Shown in pieces: positions 23,901 to 35,711 of a stretch of 64,000 nt of DNA (its first letter is position 1; each line of letters starts with the position of its first letter). Source of the DNA: Apostichopus parvimensis (lineage: Eukaryota; Echinodermata; Holothuroidea; Aspidochirotida; Stichopodidae); assembly GCA_000934455.1 (NCBI GenBank), contig KN882599.1, positions 3,859 to 67,858 on the forward strand, read 5' to 3'. The notes below the pieces were generated by a model. That model worked only from the letters and a program-made list of their open reading frames with translations, searched no databases and was not told the origin of the DNA. The translations under genes and the position numbers were made by a program.

Positions 23901-26900
23901 AGCGACAGCAGGCAGGAGCTGTCAGCAGTGTCCCAGCGGAGGAACCCACTTCACCGAAAAAGAAATCCAACGAACCGAAAGTATCACCCGATCAAGAACC
24001 AACGATGGAGAAGAAGCCACATGACAGTTCCAGGAAATCTCCTAAAATGAAGCAACCTGACAAACATCAAGGTATGTTTTATTAAGTCTAGCAAAAAAGA
24101 GCCGTTCGCATTTTGACTAATTCTGATTATCGTGCACTAACCAAATCCCTTTTCTTCACTCAAAGGATTCTTAAATATTTTTGATATCTACAATTTACAA
24201 GTGGCTGTTTACATGTTCAAGTATATAAAGGGGCTCTTACCACTCAAGTTTGATAGGCGTTTAAGTTATAACAACAACTTCCATTCTTATAGCACAAGGG
24301 TATCTCACGACTTTTGCACAGATCTTTCTTGCAATGATATTGTCCATCGATTTTTTATAAACATTGGCGTTAAACTTTGGAAAATACTAAATAACAATAT
24401 AAAAGCTACAAACAGTATCTTCTCCTTTTAAAAAGGTTAAAGGATCACCTTCTCAATCATTATTGCTTGTAAGTTTTTAATTACCTTTGTTTTGTTTTTT
24501 TCTTTCTTTGTTCTTTTCCTCTGTTGTTGTTTTGTGTTTATCTGTACTGTTTAACTTGTTTAAGGGGGAGACTGCTCATACAAGCTAATGCTTTCTCAGT
24601 CCGCCCACACACTACTTTGTATTATCTTGACTTTGTACTACTCCTCTCTTATTGTTGTGGACATTTACTCAAACTCGAATAAATAACTGACAATATCAGT
24701 GAAAAACTCAAGAACGTTCTTGAGATTTTCACTGATGATTGTACAATCATCATGCATGGCATGCCAGTGTTCTGTCTGATAAACTTGACCTGACCAGACC
24801 GGTTTCGTTGCTTTTCTTTTCGTTAGCACCGGTGGTGTTTCTGCTGTATATGCCTGACCACTTGTACAAGAAACTTGCAGATTGAACAGAAGAAAAAAAA
24901 ATCCAAATCCTATCTAAATACACTAGATGTCCCCCTGTTCATTCTCTCCACCCCCACCGTGACCCCCAACACACACACACACATACTTTTGCTGTGATAG
25001 GAGAACATTGAGTTAGAGATTACCATACTGTATGGAGATTTATATGAAGAGTACTGTATACCAATATTATCGATAGCAGTGATATACAAATTAGGAGGTC
25101 GGTAACAAATACAAATGGGGATCTTTAGCATTTCTCAAGTTAAGGGTTACTGTTCTGTGCCTGTTTCTCCATGTGTGCATTTGTAATATTAAATGGCGTT
25201 TACTAACTTTTCAAATAACGATAACACGATAATTCTTACGGTAATGTATTGAGCTCTCTGTAGTACACACAGCTGTCTAAATTCAGTTGTATCCATTTTG
25301 GATGGTAAATAGCGTTAACAGGAAATCATTTGTGTCCTCTTTGAAAATGACTCTTTCACATAATTTCACCTTCCTGAATATGTCCCACCCGATTAGGTGA
25401 CACTGTACTGGTAAAATATGTTCTTGTTTCTTCCTATTACTTCAATTTTTGTTGTATGTTCTATATCCTGTGTCATTTAGGTCAGAGAAAATTGGACAAG
25501 AAGAGGAGGTTTCAGCTAGCTCCCAACTTTGAAGGAATAAGTTCTGATGTTGAGGACCTTGATTTGGACCATGGAGATAACAGAGATGATGAGAAGGAAG
25601 ATCGCTCTGATGGTGATGTTGGAGATGATGATAGCATCATCTTGCTCTCTAAACCCAGCCAAGGTACTATATATTTGAAAATATGACATCATATTTAGTA
25701 TATTAGTACAATCCAATGGGGAATAACTTTATTTTTGTGGGGGGAGGGGGGCCGGAGATTTAATATCTAAGCATCTGTTTGACTGTACATATTTCTGTAA
25801 ACAAGTTAGGATTTACCACTGCTAGGGGCCGTAGGGGGTGGAAGTTTCTGTTTGGCAATGTATGCAGAACAATGGTATTCGCTGACCTTTGAACCTATTG
25901 TATTATGTTTACAGTAATGTGTGAGGTCTGTGAACTACAACAGCTGTCCAAACTGAATTGTATCCATTGTGGATGGTAGATTTTGTTTAAAGAAAAATAC
26001 TTAAGACTGTTTTATGTTTATTCACATTCATAAATGTGTCCTACCCATGATATGTTCTAGTTTCCTATGTGCTATATATATCTATAGCTAGTATTGATAT
26101 GGCGTTGATGTTTATTGTTAACTACTTCATAAACCTGTCCTACCCATGATATGTTCTAGTTTACTATGTTCTATAGCTAGTATTGATACGGCTTTGATAT
26201 TTATTGTTAACTACATCTCTGTCGTTACAGTCTCTGTCCCATTTTCAGGTCAAAGAAACTTGGAAAGAGGAGAGTGGCTTCAAAACACTACTGAGTTGGT
26301 GCGAAATAGTAATGATGATAACTTGTTGGAAAGCAACAACGAACGCAACGAGATTGAAAACCAACAAGTTGTTCAAGAGGAAAGCGACGGATCCTGCAAA
26401 TCCTCTGAGACGGCAGAAAGCAAAAGGGGTGAGTAAACAATAAAAAACCTGTGTTTGTGGTGTGTTTTCAACATATGAAGATTCTTATAAATTAACTCAA
26501 ATTTAAAATATTGGTTCAGGTGTTTGACATGTCTATTTTGTATGAAAGAACACAAAAAGACAAAAAGAACAGTGAAGAAACTACCATGATAGCATGCTCT
26601 GTTAAGGAGATATGACACTTTGAGATATCAAAATTTCTTTGAAAATGACTGGTGTAGAAAGACTAACTGTGAGGGTGTGATGCAACATCCTCACTTCCTT
26701 AGCATGTGTGAATATATTTCTTTAAAAATTATTTACATTTTTTAACACATTTGAAAATAATATAATCAAAAATTCTTCAGATGTTTAATCTCAAATACTT
26801 CCTTTGACAAATATGAGATCTCCTGACATATCTTTTGGTTGAAAGTCATGAAATCTCACAAAATATTTAGAAAAAAAACAGACTTTTCAGGAATGTGAGG

Positions 26901-28278
26901 ATGTGACATCACAGCTAGTCAGATTTCAGCAGTTTCTACACAATCTGATAAAACTTTACACTTGAATATCTCTTTAACCGAAAAAGATATTTGAACAGTT
27001 TTTTCACCATTGTGTTTCTTTTATTGTCCTCTTACATATAACATAAACATGTATGACAATTAAACCAATCCTTTAACCAAACAATATCATGAAAAAGAAG
27101 GCAATTAATATTTTTATATCGTCTCTTACTATATCTCGAATGATATTTGGAACATACAGAAAAAGAATGTTGTGATCAGTGAACATTTCTGTGTATCAAC
27201 CAGTTTGTGTAGAAGGGTAGTATAAGGGTTGGAGGGGTAATAGGGAGAGGGAATGGAGTCACTTTTCAGTCCATTCCTGTCTGTTCCAAAATTAAACAAT
27301 GCAAAATGAGTTAAACAATAGCAACAAAGAAAGCAAACCAATAACATTTAAAAAAATTGCCATCTCTTTATTGACTCATCGACTTTATACATGTAGACAT
27401 GACAATTTAGTGAGTTCTTTAGTAATTCAATACAACTCAAATCATCGCCTAATAATTTTTTTTATAGTACACATCGTTGGCAATACACAGTGCAACTGCA
27501 GAGAAGACAAAACAGTAATACTATTCAATTATAAAGCAAACCAATAAAATAAACCAAAAGCAAATTAAACAATTTTTCAAATACAAATGTCACATGATTT
27601 AAACAATGAAAAAAGTGAAAGAAGTCAAGAAAAGAAAACAATATAAAATGGCTCTTCATTTTAAAAGCAAAGAATTGGAGCTGTGTAAATTATAGTTTTG
27701 AAGCAGAAAAGCATGTGTATAGTCTTTTAGCTATAACTGTTTCAGTGTACAGTAGCTTTTAAATTGTTAGAAAAAAAAGCTGTTGTGGTTTTCATCTTTT
27801 CTCTGTTTTAACCAACCAACAGTGTCGTAACTATACGTCAATGTGAAATCCTAAACTGTCAAAAAAAGAAATTAAAAAACCTCATATTTTGTACAGTTTA
27901 CAGAGGAAGTCTGAATTTTTCTGAGAAGGGGGCACAGTGGTTAACTTGTTCAAATGTCAAATTTAAACTCGATAATCAAATCTGTAATGTTAAAGAAATC
28001 GAAAAAGAATTGCTGAAGCGGTTTGTGCTTTTCTGTCACAATCAAAAATGTGAGCTCTCTAGCTATATCTAATATCAGTTTTCAAACTATCTTCCTTTGC
28101 AGAGTGGCTACGAAGGAAACTTTGTCAGACTTGTCACAGTAGACCTCGAGAGGTTGTTTATTTGCCTTGCTGTGATATGATTCTGTGCCAACCATGTGAT
28201 GAAGAAACCTCCTGCAACTGTTGTTACAACTGTGGATGTATAATTAAAGATCGGGTGGTTGTGCAATATGAGCCCTAG
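19692..28278 (+). CDS. cIAP-like protein: BIR1-BIR2-BIR3-linker-UBA-acidic exons-variant RING
   Basis: Seven coding exons, 19692-20922, 21921-22117, 23003-23207, 23742-24071, 25481-25663, 26249-26428 and 28103-28278, total 2,502 bp, 833 residues; all junctions have AG/GT and keep frame. BIR1 (about 98-166) and BIR2 (about 230-300) are whole in exon 1 with C-x2-C...H...C zinc ligands; BIR3 (about 380-455) is split by intron 1 inside ATG/NGDEVKCFYC. A UBA domain (about 546-590; MGQDETLIKTVL) resembles that of cIAP1/2 and XIAP. Two acidic, low-complexity exons follow, then a RING ending QYEP. IAPs bind caspases or IAP-binding-motif proteins through BIRs and act as ubiquitin ligases through RING. 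The start ATG (MACVSEMPQCQ) is chosen because it is conserved in the paralogue while the codons before it are not. Paralogue: minus strand 45860-35521. Confidence 0.88.
21384..21748 (+). mobile_element. TTAA-flanked MITE, copy 3, in IAP intron 1
   Basis: 365 bp between TTAA at 21380-21383 and TTAA at 21749-21752. The homologous intron of the right IAP gene has the uninterrupted site CAGTTAAATGTGTACATCC (minus strand, around 44115-44095), so this copy inserted after the duplication and the ends are confirmed. Confidence 0.93.
21921..22117 (+). CDS. Left IAP exon 2 (zinc-binding half of BIR3)
   Basis: Acceptor TATCCTAG at 21920, donor ATATG/GTAAGA at 22117. Encodes VKCFYCGGGLKDW, EEHARWFTRCEWLL and QRKFGPLGHSNFEPNM. 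One difference from the paralogue is WSIVDKAWEEH against WSIGDEAWEEH, where the usual BIR glycine is replaced by valine. Confidence 0.9.
23003..23207 (+). CDS. Left IAP exon 3 (charged linker)
   Basis: Acceptor ATTTTAAAG at 23002, donor GAAA/GTAAGT. About 68 codons: Pro/Ala-rich, then a Lys/Glu/Gln-rich stretch (TGKKQPDKEKQGKKNKPVNE). It starts in phase 0 and ends in phase 1; equivalent to right exon 40781-40571. Confidence 0.85.
23265..23480 (+). mobile_element. tRNA-derived SINE in IAP intron 3
   Basis: A tRNA-like head with TTGCAATCTAAGGATTGCAG and a B-box-like GGTTCAAGCCC is followed by GGTGTAAAATGGGTACCTG, a tail seen in many deuterostome SINEs. The same insertion is in the homologous intron of the right gene (about 40185-40520). 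Confidence 0.65.
23742..24071 (+). CDS. Left IAP exon 4 (UBA domain)
   Basis: Acceptor GATTTAG at 23741, donor TCAAG/GTATGT. Encodes VAQFMVDMGQDETLIKTVL, SPYQTSEELLVAIFEEEE and a Ser/Lys/Pro tail. The MG...LIK...Y.T.EELL pattern is that of the UBA domain between BIR3 and CARD in vertebrate cIAPs. Confidence 0.88.
24086..24800 (+). mobile_element. LINE 3' fragment (CR1/jockey-like ORF2 C-terminus) in left IAP intron 4
   Basis: From 24088 the plus strand reads KRAVRILTNSDYRALTKSL and then, after a frameshift near 24180, DIYNLQVAVYMFKYIKGLLP and SYSTRVSHDF to a stop at 24431, the typical C-terminus of a non-LTR retrotransposon reverse transcriptase. A T-rich 3' UTR follows to roughly 24800. The right IAP gene lacks it, and homology between the two genes ends where it begins. 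Confidence 0.75.
25481..25663 (+). CDS. Left IAP exon 5 (acidic linker, duplicate of exon 6)
   Basis: Acceptor GTCATTTAG at 25480, donor CCAAG/GTACTA. 183 bp, phase 1 in and out. Begins GQRKLDKKRRF, then a run rich in Asp and Glu (DDEKEDRSDGDVGDDD). No domain; not present in the right gene. Confidence 0.72.
26030..26215 (+). repeat. Short tandem duplication in intron 5
   Basis: CCTACCCATGATATGTTCTA and GTATTGATATGGC through TTATTGTTAACTAC occur twice, about 100 bp apart, just before exon 6. Confidence 0.75.
26249..26428 (+). CDS. Left IAP exon 6 (acidic linker, duplicate of exon 5)
   Basis: Acceptor TTTTCAG at 26248, donor AAAGG/GTGAGT. 180 bp, phase 1 in and out. Begins GQRNLERGEWL, matching GQRKLDKKRRF of exon 5; Asn- and Glu-rich. 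The intron before it also resembles the intron before exon 5. Confidence 0.7.
28103..28278 (+). CDS. Left IAP exon 7 (variant RING, stop)
   Basis: Acceptor CTTTGCAG at 28102, stop TAG 28276-28278. The RING reads LCQTC...YLPCCDMILCQPC...NCCYNCG. Against the IAP RING consensus C-x2-C, PC-x-H, C-x2-C, C-x2-C, seven cysteines are present but the His is Asp. The C-terminal tail VVVQYEP is the usual length after an IAP RING. Whether it binds E2 is unknown. Confidence 0.82.
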
Positions 28279-30001
28279 GAAGTAAAGTGTACAGGTAATA
28301 TCAAGTTCATTTCTGATCAAGATAATATAGTCCAGAGGCTTAACATATTTAACCCAAACAAGGCCACTTGACACTTCACCAAAACGAATACCCGTGTCAT
28401 GGGGTTGCTTTGTCTACTTTACTTTGTACAGTACTTATATTATTATTACTTTGTATAGATATGATATGGAGATGGACCATAACCGAAGTGTCCTTGCTTT
28501 CACTAACGTTCCATTTCCACACTTGAGGTTTTCAGTACATATATTTAAATCAGTAAAAAGCTTGGCATTGGTTCGAAATAACGCCTGAGCATGTTTATAG
28601 CCTATGCCGAATTTAACATCATCATGTCACTCGGCCAAAATATGGTCAGCGTACTATTCTAAATACAAGTTAAATATTATTACTTATTGCTATATTTGAA
28701 CTAAATGAAAACAAGTAAGTCAGTGCATTCTAGATAGACTTGTAGATTCCTAGCTGCTTTCTGCAAATTGTACTAATTTAATCATTTTTTCCCCCAATCC
28801 TTTGATGAGGATAAACTTTGTTGGAGTCATTTGATGGTGTGCACTATGGGATTTTCTTGCTTGGTCGTTAATTATGAAATTTGTTTCGTGTTCTCTTGCT
28901 CTGGGCAAGTGAAAACAAGCGTTAGAAGCATTGATTTGTAACAACCGTGTGGTTGTAGGTTTGATGCACAACTCAATTTGGTGAAATAGGTCTAAAACGG
29001 TATATTAATGGCATTGTTCTCAACTTTATGTCAAAGAGCAGGCGTTTTCCAAGTTGCAGCAGGTTTTAGCATTATTTCCATTCTGAACAATCATAGCAGT
29101 ATGCAAGTCACAACTTCACTTAGTAACACAATTTGAATTTTCAAGAATCAATGTATCATGGAGTTTCTTGATCACCATTAAAAGTATTTAAATGTTACAT
29201 CACCAAAATTCTATCGAGAAGATCTCTCTTTTTATCATGTATGGTAATGTTTCAAATCAGTAATTAAAGTCATTTTTTGTTGATTATTTTGTGCAATTAA
29301 AATCAAGCAGTATATAAAGATTTTTTTTATTAAAATGTGATGCACATTTTAATACTAAGAAACATTTTATTGTGCACATTTTGTGGGAAGCTAACCGTGA
29401 TTGTGATACAAATGTTAATTCAAGTTTGCCAAAAGTTGCAATATCATACTTAATTTTGTCATACTTGAAACCACTACACAACTTGCCTGTTCGTTACTTC
29501 AGACAATTTGCAGCTGTTATTTTCACATGTACTAAGAGTATGTAATGGAATAGATCTGAAATCTGGTTAATTTTAATGCAATTTTAATAATCTTGTTCTA
29601 TAAAGTTTATAAGATTTTGAAAGGGCTGAAACTTTAACATGTTTTGCCAAAAAAAAAAAAATTTTAATGTATAAAACTTTATTTAGATATTGTTAGACAC
29701 TTCTGAAAATACATAAAAGCTTTCCAAGCTCAAACAGTTTTATCGTTTTTTTTTTATTGTTATAAATTATTGTATGAGATGTTATGTGATTGCAAGTTAA
29801 GCTGTGTAGTTATGCAACGCAATTTGGTATAATTTCTATGAACATGGAACACAAGCTGACTTTTAAAACTACAACAACAGCACTCATAAAGTTGTCACAA
29901 AATATCACTCTCATATGTACAAATACATTAAAATACAGCTTTGAATGTTCATGCTAACAGCATCATTTACTACCAGGATCAATTTTACTAGCTCCCAAAT
30001 T
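28279..30001. other. 3' flank/UTR of left IAP gene, no gene seen
   Basis: AT-rich sequence after the stop with many T-runs, compatible with a long 3' UTR. No clear polyadenylation site could be chosen. Confidence 0.4.
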
Positions 30002-30344
30002 TGGCATTGAAGACTCGCCCCAAACCGCGCTCTAGAAGAGTTAACTTTCTGTTGCTTGCAAGTGAAGTTTTCTGCTTGACACTACAAAATGCAAACAGTA
30101 ATGAAACGTGATACCTTGTTATCTTTAGCTGGACCTGAGATGTCCATCGTTGTATCGTTTATACTCTGTGCTGTGGGTATTGACCGCAGCTGTATGTACT
30201 GACTGTATGTACACTAGGGTCTAATTACCAACGGTAGCAAGCTGTGTGTGTATTTTCGGGATCGATGGTGGTGTCTAACACTTCTATTACACCTCATTCG
30301 AAACTGGCATCAGACGTTTCTTTGTGCACGAGTCTTCACACCCT
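30002..30344 (-). mobile_element. TTAA-flanked MITE, copy 4
   Basis: Opposite orientation to the other copies: starts GGCATTGAAGACTCGCC and ends CGAGTCTTCACACCCT before TTAA (30345-30348). The left target site is degraded. It lies between the two convergent IAP genes. Confidence 0.85.
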
Positions 30345-30489
30345 TTAAGTGGCTGTCAATAGCAGAGTTTGTGATAACCAGATGCAGTCAAGCTTCAAAA
30401 ATGAGTAAGAATACATACCTTCCAGACTTTTTCAGACATTACCTATGTTTTAATTCCTTGCTGGAGGCAGAAGGAATCTATGCGATGGT

Positions 30490-30528
30490 GTGTATGTATG
30501 TATGTATGTATGTATGTATGTATGTATG
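30490..30528. repeat. TGTA tetranucleotide microsatellite
   Basis: About nine TGTA units in a row. Confidence 0.95.
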
Positions 30529-30559
30529 CATAAGACACTTGCTTGTAAACTTTGTAAGT

Positions 30560-32000
30560 TGATGGTGGGTTAACTTTATACTTGGTGTGTGGATCTATCT
30601 TATTGAGTACAAGAAGTGAAGTTCCATGGTCATTTGGGGTCACAGAGGTTAAAGTCTGAAAACTTTGCGATCACGTTAACTCAAAAAGTGCATCGTTGTT
30701 GACCTTCATACATGGTATGTAGATTCTACTTGTTGGAGTACAAGAACCCTAGTGAAATTGGTGGAGGTCAAAGGTCATTTGCAGTCAACATTTAAGTGAA
30801 AGTATTGAAATATTGTAACGTTGTAAACACAAAAAGTACATCTTTCTTGGACTTCATACTTGTTATGTAGATCCAGCTTGGTGAGTACAAGAATCCTATT
30901 GAAATTGGTAGAGGTCAATGGTCACATGAGGTCAACAGGCATTAAATGTCTGAAAACCTTTAAACATGTTAACTCCAACTTAAAGCTACAATTAATCAGT
31001 GAATTCTCCAAAATTCTATGTTTTTTTTGGGGGGGGGGGGGAGGGTGAGCAGTTTGGTCAACTTTCAGGTTCAGGTTAGTGAAGGGGCTCTATAGGTCTT
31101 CAACGAAACACACCTGACATCCAGGTAATGAAATCTGCATGTGTTTGTACCATTGCTTTATATCTGCACTTAAAACTATCAGTTTTGAAGCACCAGGGGT
31201 CAAAAGGTTATCTCACCTTTGAAATGGTGGAAAATTGTATGATTTTCTCAAAAAGATTTCCCAAAGTATAAACAATGTCATGTAACTCCCAACCATTATT
31301 AATAAAGGGATTTGCCAGCTCAAAATTGGGTAAAATATATCGTTTTTTCACATACAAAAACTGTTCTTTCTAGATATTGAAACATTTTGGTACAAAATTC
31401 AGTATTGTAAAATCCTGATGAGTGAATGACATGGTTGATGCTTACAAGTGATTGCTTTATTTTTCTTCTGGTCACTTCTCACTTGGACAAATTTGACTCG
31501 GTTGCTCTACATAAGTCACATAGTTCTTTTGAATTTTGAGCAACTTGTATGGCAAGGAATCACAAAACTAACTGGCTTTCAATCTTACATGAGTATCATG
31601 TACAAAACTTCTTTATTTCCTTGTCAAAAGCAATCTTTGTGATTAAGCTTTCTGAACACCTGTGGCAAATTTGGATGGTATGTGCCCCTTCTACACTTTC
31701 AGCAGTTTCTAGAAGTTAAAATCTGAAAACCTTGTAAACAAGTGAACTCGATAATTCTAGCTTTGAACAATCTCATTTTTTTTTATGTAGTTGACTCTCA
31801 GGAACTGAAGTTCTTGGATGCTTTTGTTAATACTGGGGAAGGTCAAAGGTTGTTATGAGGTCAATAAATGTCAAGTCTGAAAACCTTGTAAACAAGCTAG
31901 CCCAAATAATTCTAGCTTATATGAATCACATGTTTGGTATGTACATCCACCTCAGTGACTACAAGAATTTAAATGTTTTTTGAAGAATTAACAATACAAT
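30560..32000. repeat. Imperfect ~120-bp repeats with GAGTACAAGAA and AGGTCAAAGGTCA words
   Basis: Units with the order CTGAAAACCTTGTAAAC, GTAGATCCA, GAGTACAAGAA and GGAGGTCAAAGGTCA recur at about 30570-30990 and again at 31700-31990. Related inverted units lie at 50150-50530. Dispersed tandem repeat, no coding. Confidence 0.6.
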
Positions 32001-34939
32001 TGCACTACATGTTTTTCATTGTTTTTATTTGTATATTTAAGCAAACTGTAGTCACATTACAAAGTGGGCTAGTCCAACTTCGTTCATATAGTGATAACTA
32101 AACTATTTTTTTTTGTGGTAATAAACATCAAATATAAAAGCACATTTAGTCTAAATTTAAATCTTTAACAAAAAACAATTGCAGATAAACAGTGTTAAAT
32201 CATTTTGGTTAGCAGAACAAGCGCCAACATTGTATTGGTTAAATATGGGCAAATAAACATGCAACAGGCCTTGTTAAACACTTCAAATTTAACATTGCTA
32301 TTGTCGCAGCTTGATTAGTGAAGTTTTTTTAAATAAAAAAATGCTTTGTACCTCGTTGGCAAAGTTGAAAACAGGTTGATTTAAGTATCAGGAAGATTAT
32401 TAACTCAATTGGTGTTTTAGCAGCAAAATTATATCAAATATTCAAATTTTCATGGCCCTTTTTATTCAATTACTATAGTTTTATAGTACTACACTATCTT
32501 TTAGCAATACATGGTAATAAGTACATCAGGGTTTGTAATATATATTATCTTACTGCAGGTCCGATGGTGAATACTGAAAGCTTTTTTACAAATCTGAAAT
32601 TCTCCTTTCCTTTTCATCAATATATTGTTCATTTAGTACTTGAGTACATACACAAAAACACAGCTTTATAGACTGCAGTTGCAAAAGTTTTAGCATTAAA
32701 CACTTCCTCTCGGGCAGAGTACCATCTCCTGTCACCAGTTGTCACATGATGTGACATAAAGGATCTTCAATTACAGAAGAGATAATGAACAGAACATTAA
32801 TGTATCAAAAGCGCTAACATACTTCGTGATGGACTATAATGTTACCTTACCTACAAGTGCAAATTTGGTTATGTATTACCGCACATATAAAACGCCCTAA
32901 ACATACCACTAAAGTAAGTCCCTTTTACTACTCAGGACAAAATATATATCATGTAATATAAAAAAATTGTATGAAGCTCTGCTTTCTACTGCCAGAAGAA
33001 GTAAGCCCAACCTCCACATTTTAGATTAAGCATTTGAGAAACCCATAGCTATTAAGGAAAAATAAGCATAACATTAAATAAAGAAATGCATTAACAACAA
33101 TCCAAGCAAAACTGTGTCTCGATGATGCCGTATTTCGACTTGATCAAGTCTTCACTCTCTCGAGCGTAGGAAATATTAAAGTGGGAAGTTGATGCAGTTG
33201 TTCATCCCAGTTAGTACTTTTATTACATAAAACAATTTTTTTTGTTTTTTTTGTTGTGTTTATTGTCTTGTGAAACGACATGTTGTACATGACTTATGGA
33301 TGGATGATATGGAAAGAAATATAAATTCATGAACAAATCATGAAATAATTTTGTCCTTGTTTTGCCATATTATATTTCTTGCAAGTAATGCTATTCAGAA
33401 TCTAACTGTAAATGTCATTTATAATAGAAGGAAAGCGAGTCTGGGATATGTATAGAGTGTCTTCGCGGGCTGAAAATATTTAGCTTAAAGAATATGAAAG
33501 TTGATGTCATGTATGGATGATATACAATACATGAAAAGAACGAAAAAATATCAGAACTTGAAGAAAAAAAAAATGGAAAAATCCAAATGCAATTTGAGAA
33601 ACCTCAAACACATCATTTCCGATCATTTACATTCATCACAATAAAGGCAAAATAGGCAAATGAGGATTACTTCTTTCTCATTGCAAGAGGAACAAAGGTG
33701 CATATCACTGAGACATATAGAAGTTTAATAAACAAACTTGTTTAGCACTGGAAAGTAAGTGAGAAGTAGAACATTGAAGACATAAAACGACCTGGCCTTA
33801 CACTCAGACACCATTAAAAAAAATCTAGTATACTTGTTGCAGATTGTTATGTTTTAGGTTTTTTGAGGTATGAAGATTAAAAGGGAGTATCTTAAATAAC
33901 ACTTTCTTTGAGTTGCAGCAAAACACAAAATTATATAAATTTCATAAAAAAAGATTAAATTTCTTGATTTCTTGATTTTTGATTAAAGTTTCTTGATTCT
34001 TGATTAAATTTCTTGATCTGTAATTAGTTTAAGTACAGCTGTGGATACAATCAGAATATGTAACCAGGAAACAGTGGAAGAGACAAAATAGTTGATATTA
34101 ATCTTACTTCTACATTGATTTACATTGACTATATTAATAACAGAAATTTTAAAGGTACGGGTAATTTTGGCTTCCAGTTCTAAGGGAAACTTGTAAAATG
34201 AAAAACCTGAGGACACCAGTGAATAATATTTAACCAGTTACCATCAATGAAGTATCATTAACCTTTACCAATGGATAACTCTTTGTTCTTGTTCTTCCAA
34301 CTTAATTTGAGTTTCTATCCTTAAAAACAAATATTTATAAATGAAAAATTTAATTTCAGTTTTTAGAAGAGAATTTCTGGGCACCTTGGTCTACACTTAT
34401 ATTCTTCTGTCTAAATATAATTTACCTCTGCCTTACTGATTCAAGTACAGTTTAATATCACTGACATTCTAAAATAATACAGTAAACCATATATGTTCTG
34501 TATGTTATTACACATTCGAGGATCAGGAAAAAAGGGTGAAAGTTTGATAAACAGTACAAAGTAGGAACTTTGAAAGTAATTTAATCAACAGCATTTAGCG
34601 ACATGTGTCAAAATAATGTTTCAACAGAATACAACTAATTTTACAAAATATAGGTTTATTAGCTATCAGTCTATCAAAATTTTCAGTGCATTGTTATTGG
34701 ACAAAACTGAATACTTTTGGGAATAGAGTGAATGACAGATTTCTGCTTACGATGAGATAATTCATCCAAGTTATCATCCAAATTGAAGGCCTAAAAAATG
34801 CAAATGTTACAACAGTTTATGTAATACCATCTCGCCAAAAGCCACATGACTTATTCTTGATTTTTTTTTTTTTCTGTTAACGTCATAAATGATTGCCTCA
34901 AAGTACAATTAATACATGTAAAATTAGTCACTGTCTTAA
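32001..34939. other. Region between convergent IAP genes, no gene seen
   Basis: AT-rich with long homopolymers; open frames are short and without family. A TTTCTTGATT direct repeat occurs at about 33960-34015. No promoter or RNA gene recognised. Confidence 0.4.
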
Positions 34940-35278
34940 AGGCATTGAAGACTCGCGCAAAAAGAAACGTCTCATGCCGGTAATCTGACCTAGTTTCGAA
35001 TGAGGTGTAACAGAAGTGTTAGACACCACCATCGATCCCAGAAAATACGCACACAGCTTGCTACCGTCGGTAATTAGACACTAGTGTACAGTCAATACAT
35101 GCAGCTACGGTGTACGTAGCAGCGATGGACATCTCAGGTCTAGATCAAAGATAACAAGGTATCAGGTTTCATTACTGTCTGCATTTTGTAGCGACACGAA
35201 AAAAACATCACTTGCAAGCAACGGAAAGTTACCTTTTTCAGAGGGCGGCACGCGGTTTGGGGTGAGTCTTCAATGCCT
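34940..35278 (+). mobile_element. TTAA-flanked MITE, copy 5
   Basis: Follows TTAA (34936-34939) and starts AGGCATTGAAGACTCGCGC; ends CAATGCCT with a degraded right target site. About 240 bp downstream of the right IAP stop, so possibly inside its 3' UTR. Confidence 0.85.
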
Positions 35279-35520
35279 CAAAATTAAAAGACAAAAAATG
35301 TAAACAGAAACTACTCACTATACTTAACAAACATATTCTTAATTAATTATTCCATATGGTCTAGTGATAACGAATAGTTACTTCATCTCGAACTGGTCTG
35401 AGGTCCACTCCAGGTACCAATGTATCTTCTTATGGCCAGGAGCTAGACATGAGACACCAAGATGCAGGGCACAGCATTTTCCTCATTTTTTTCAGCATTT
35501 TTTTTTCTGCATAAAACCAA

Positions 35521-35711
35521 TCACGGCATGTACACATATATTTTGTCGTCAATTTCAGTGCGGCAGATAGGACAGGTGTCTATCCTGGTTGCACAATCAG
35601 CACAGGTGACCAAATGTTTACAGGGAAGAAATAGCACCTCGACGTCGTTGTCCAGACAAATTTTACAAAGGTTCTTCTCTCGAAGCTTTTCAATTTCCTG
35701 TGACTCCAAAT
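35521..35711 (-). CDS. Right IAP exon 7 (canonical RING, stop)
   Basis: Acceptor CCTCAATAG at 35712; stop TGA 35523-35521. All eight RING ligands are present: C-x2-C (LCKICLD), PCKH, C-x2-C (TCADC) and C-x2-C (TCPIC). This is the standard IAP C-terminal RING. Confidence 0.92.

Larger units (their letters stand above)
19490..24080 (+). repeat. Inverted segmental duplication, left arm
   Basis: From about 19490 to just past the fourth coding exon, exons, introns and the 5' leader match the minus strand of about 46075-39425. The match starts at CAAACCTTATGTGCATTGCA upstream and fails within about 20 bases after the donor at 24072, where LINE sequence begins. Confidence 0.88.

Noticed and set aside
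26429-28102. DED-like exon in the left IAP gene before the RING
   Set aside because: I read this intron for the LEERG/PED pattern on the plus strand and found none.
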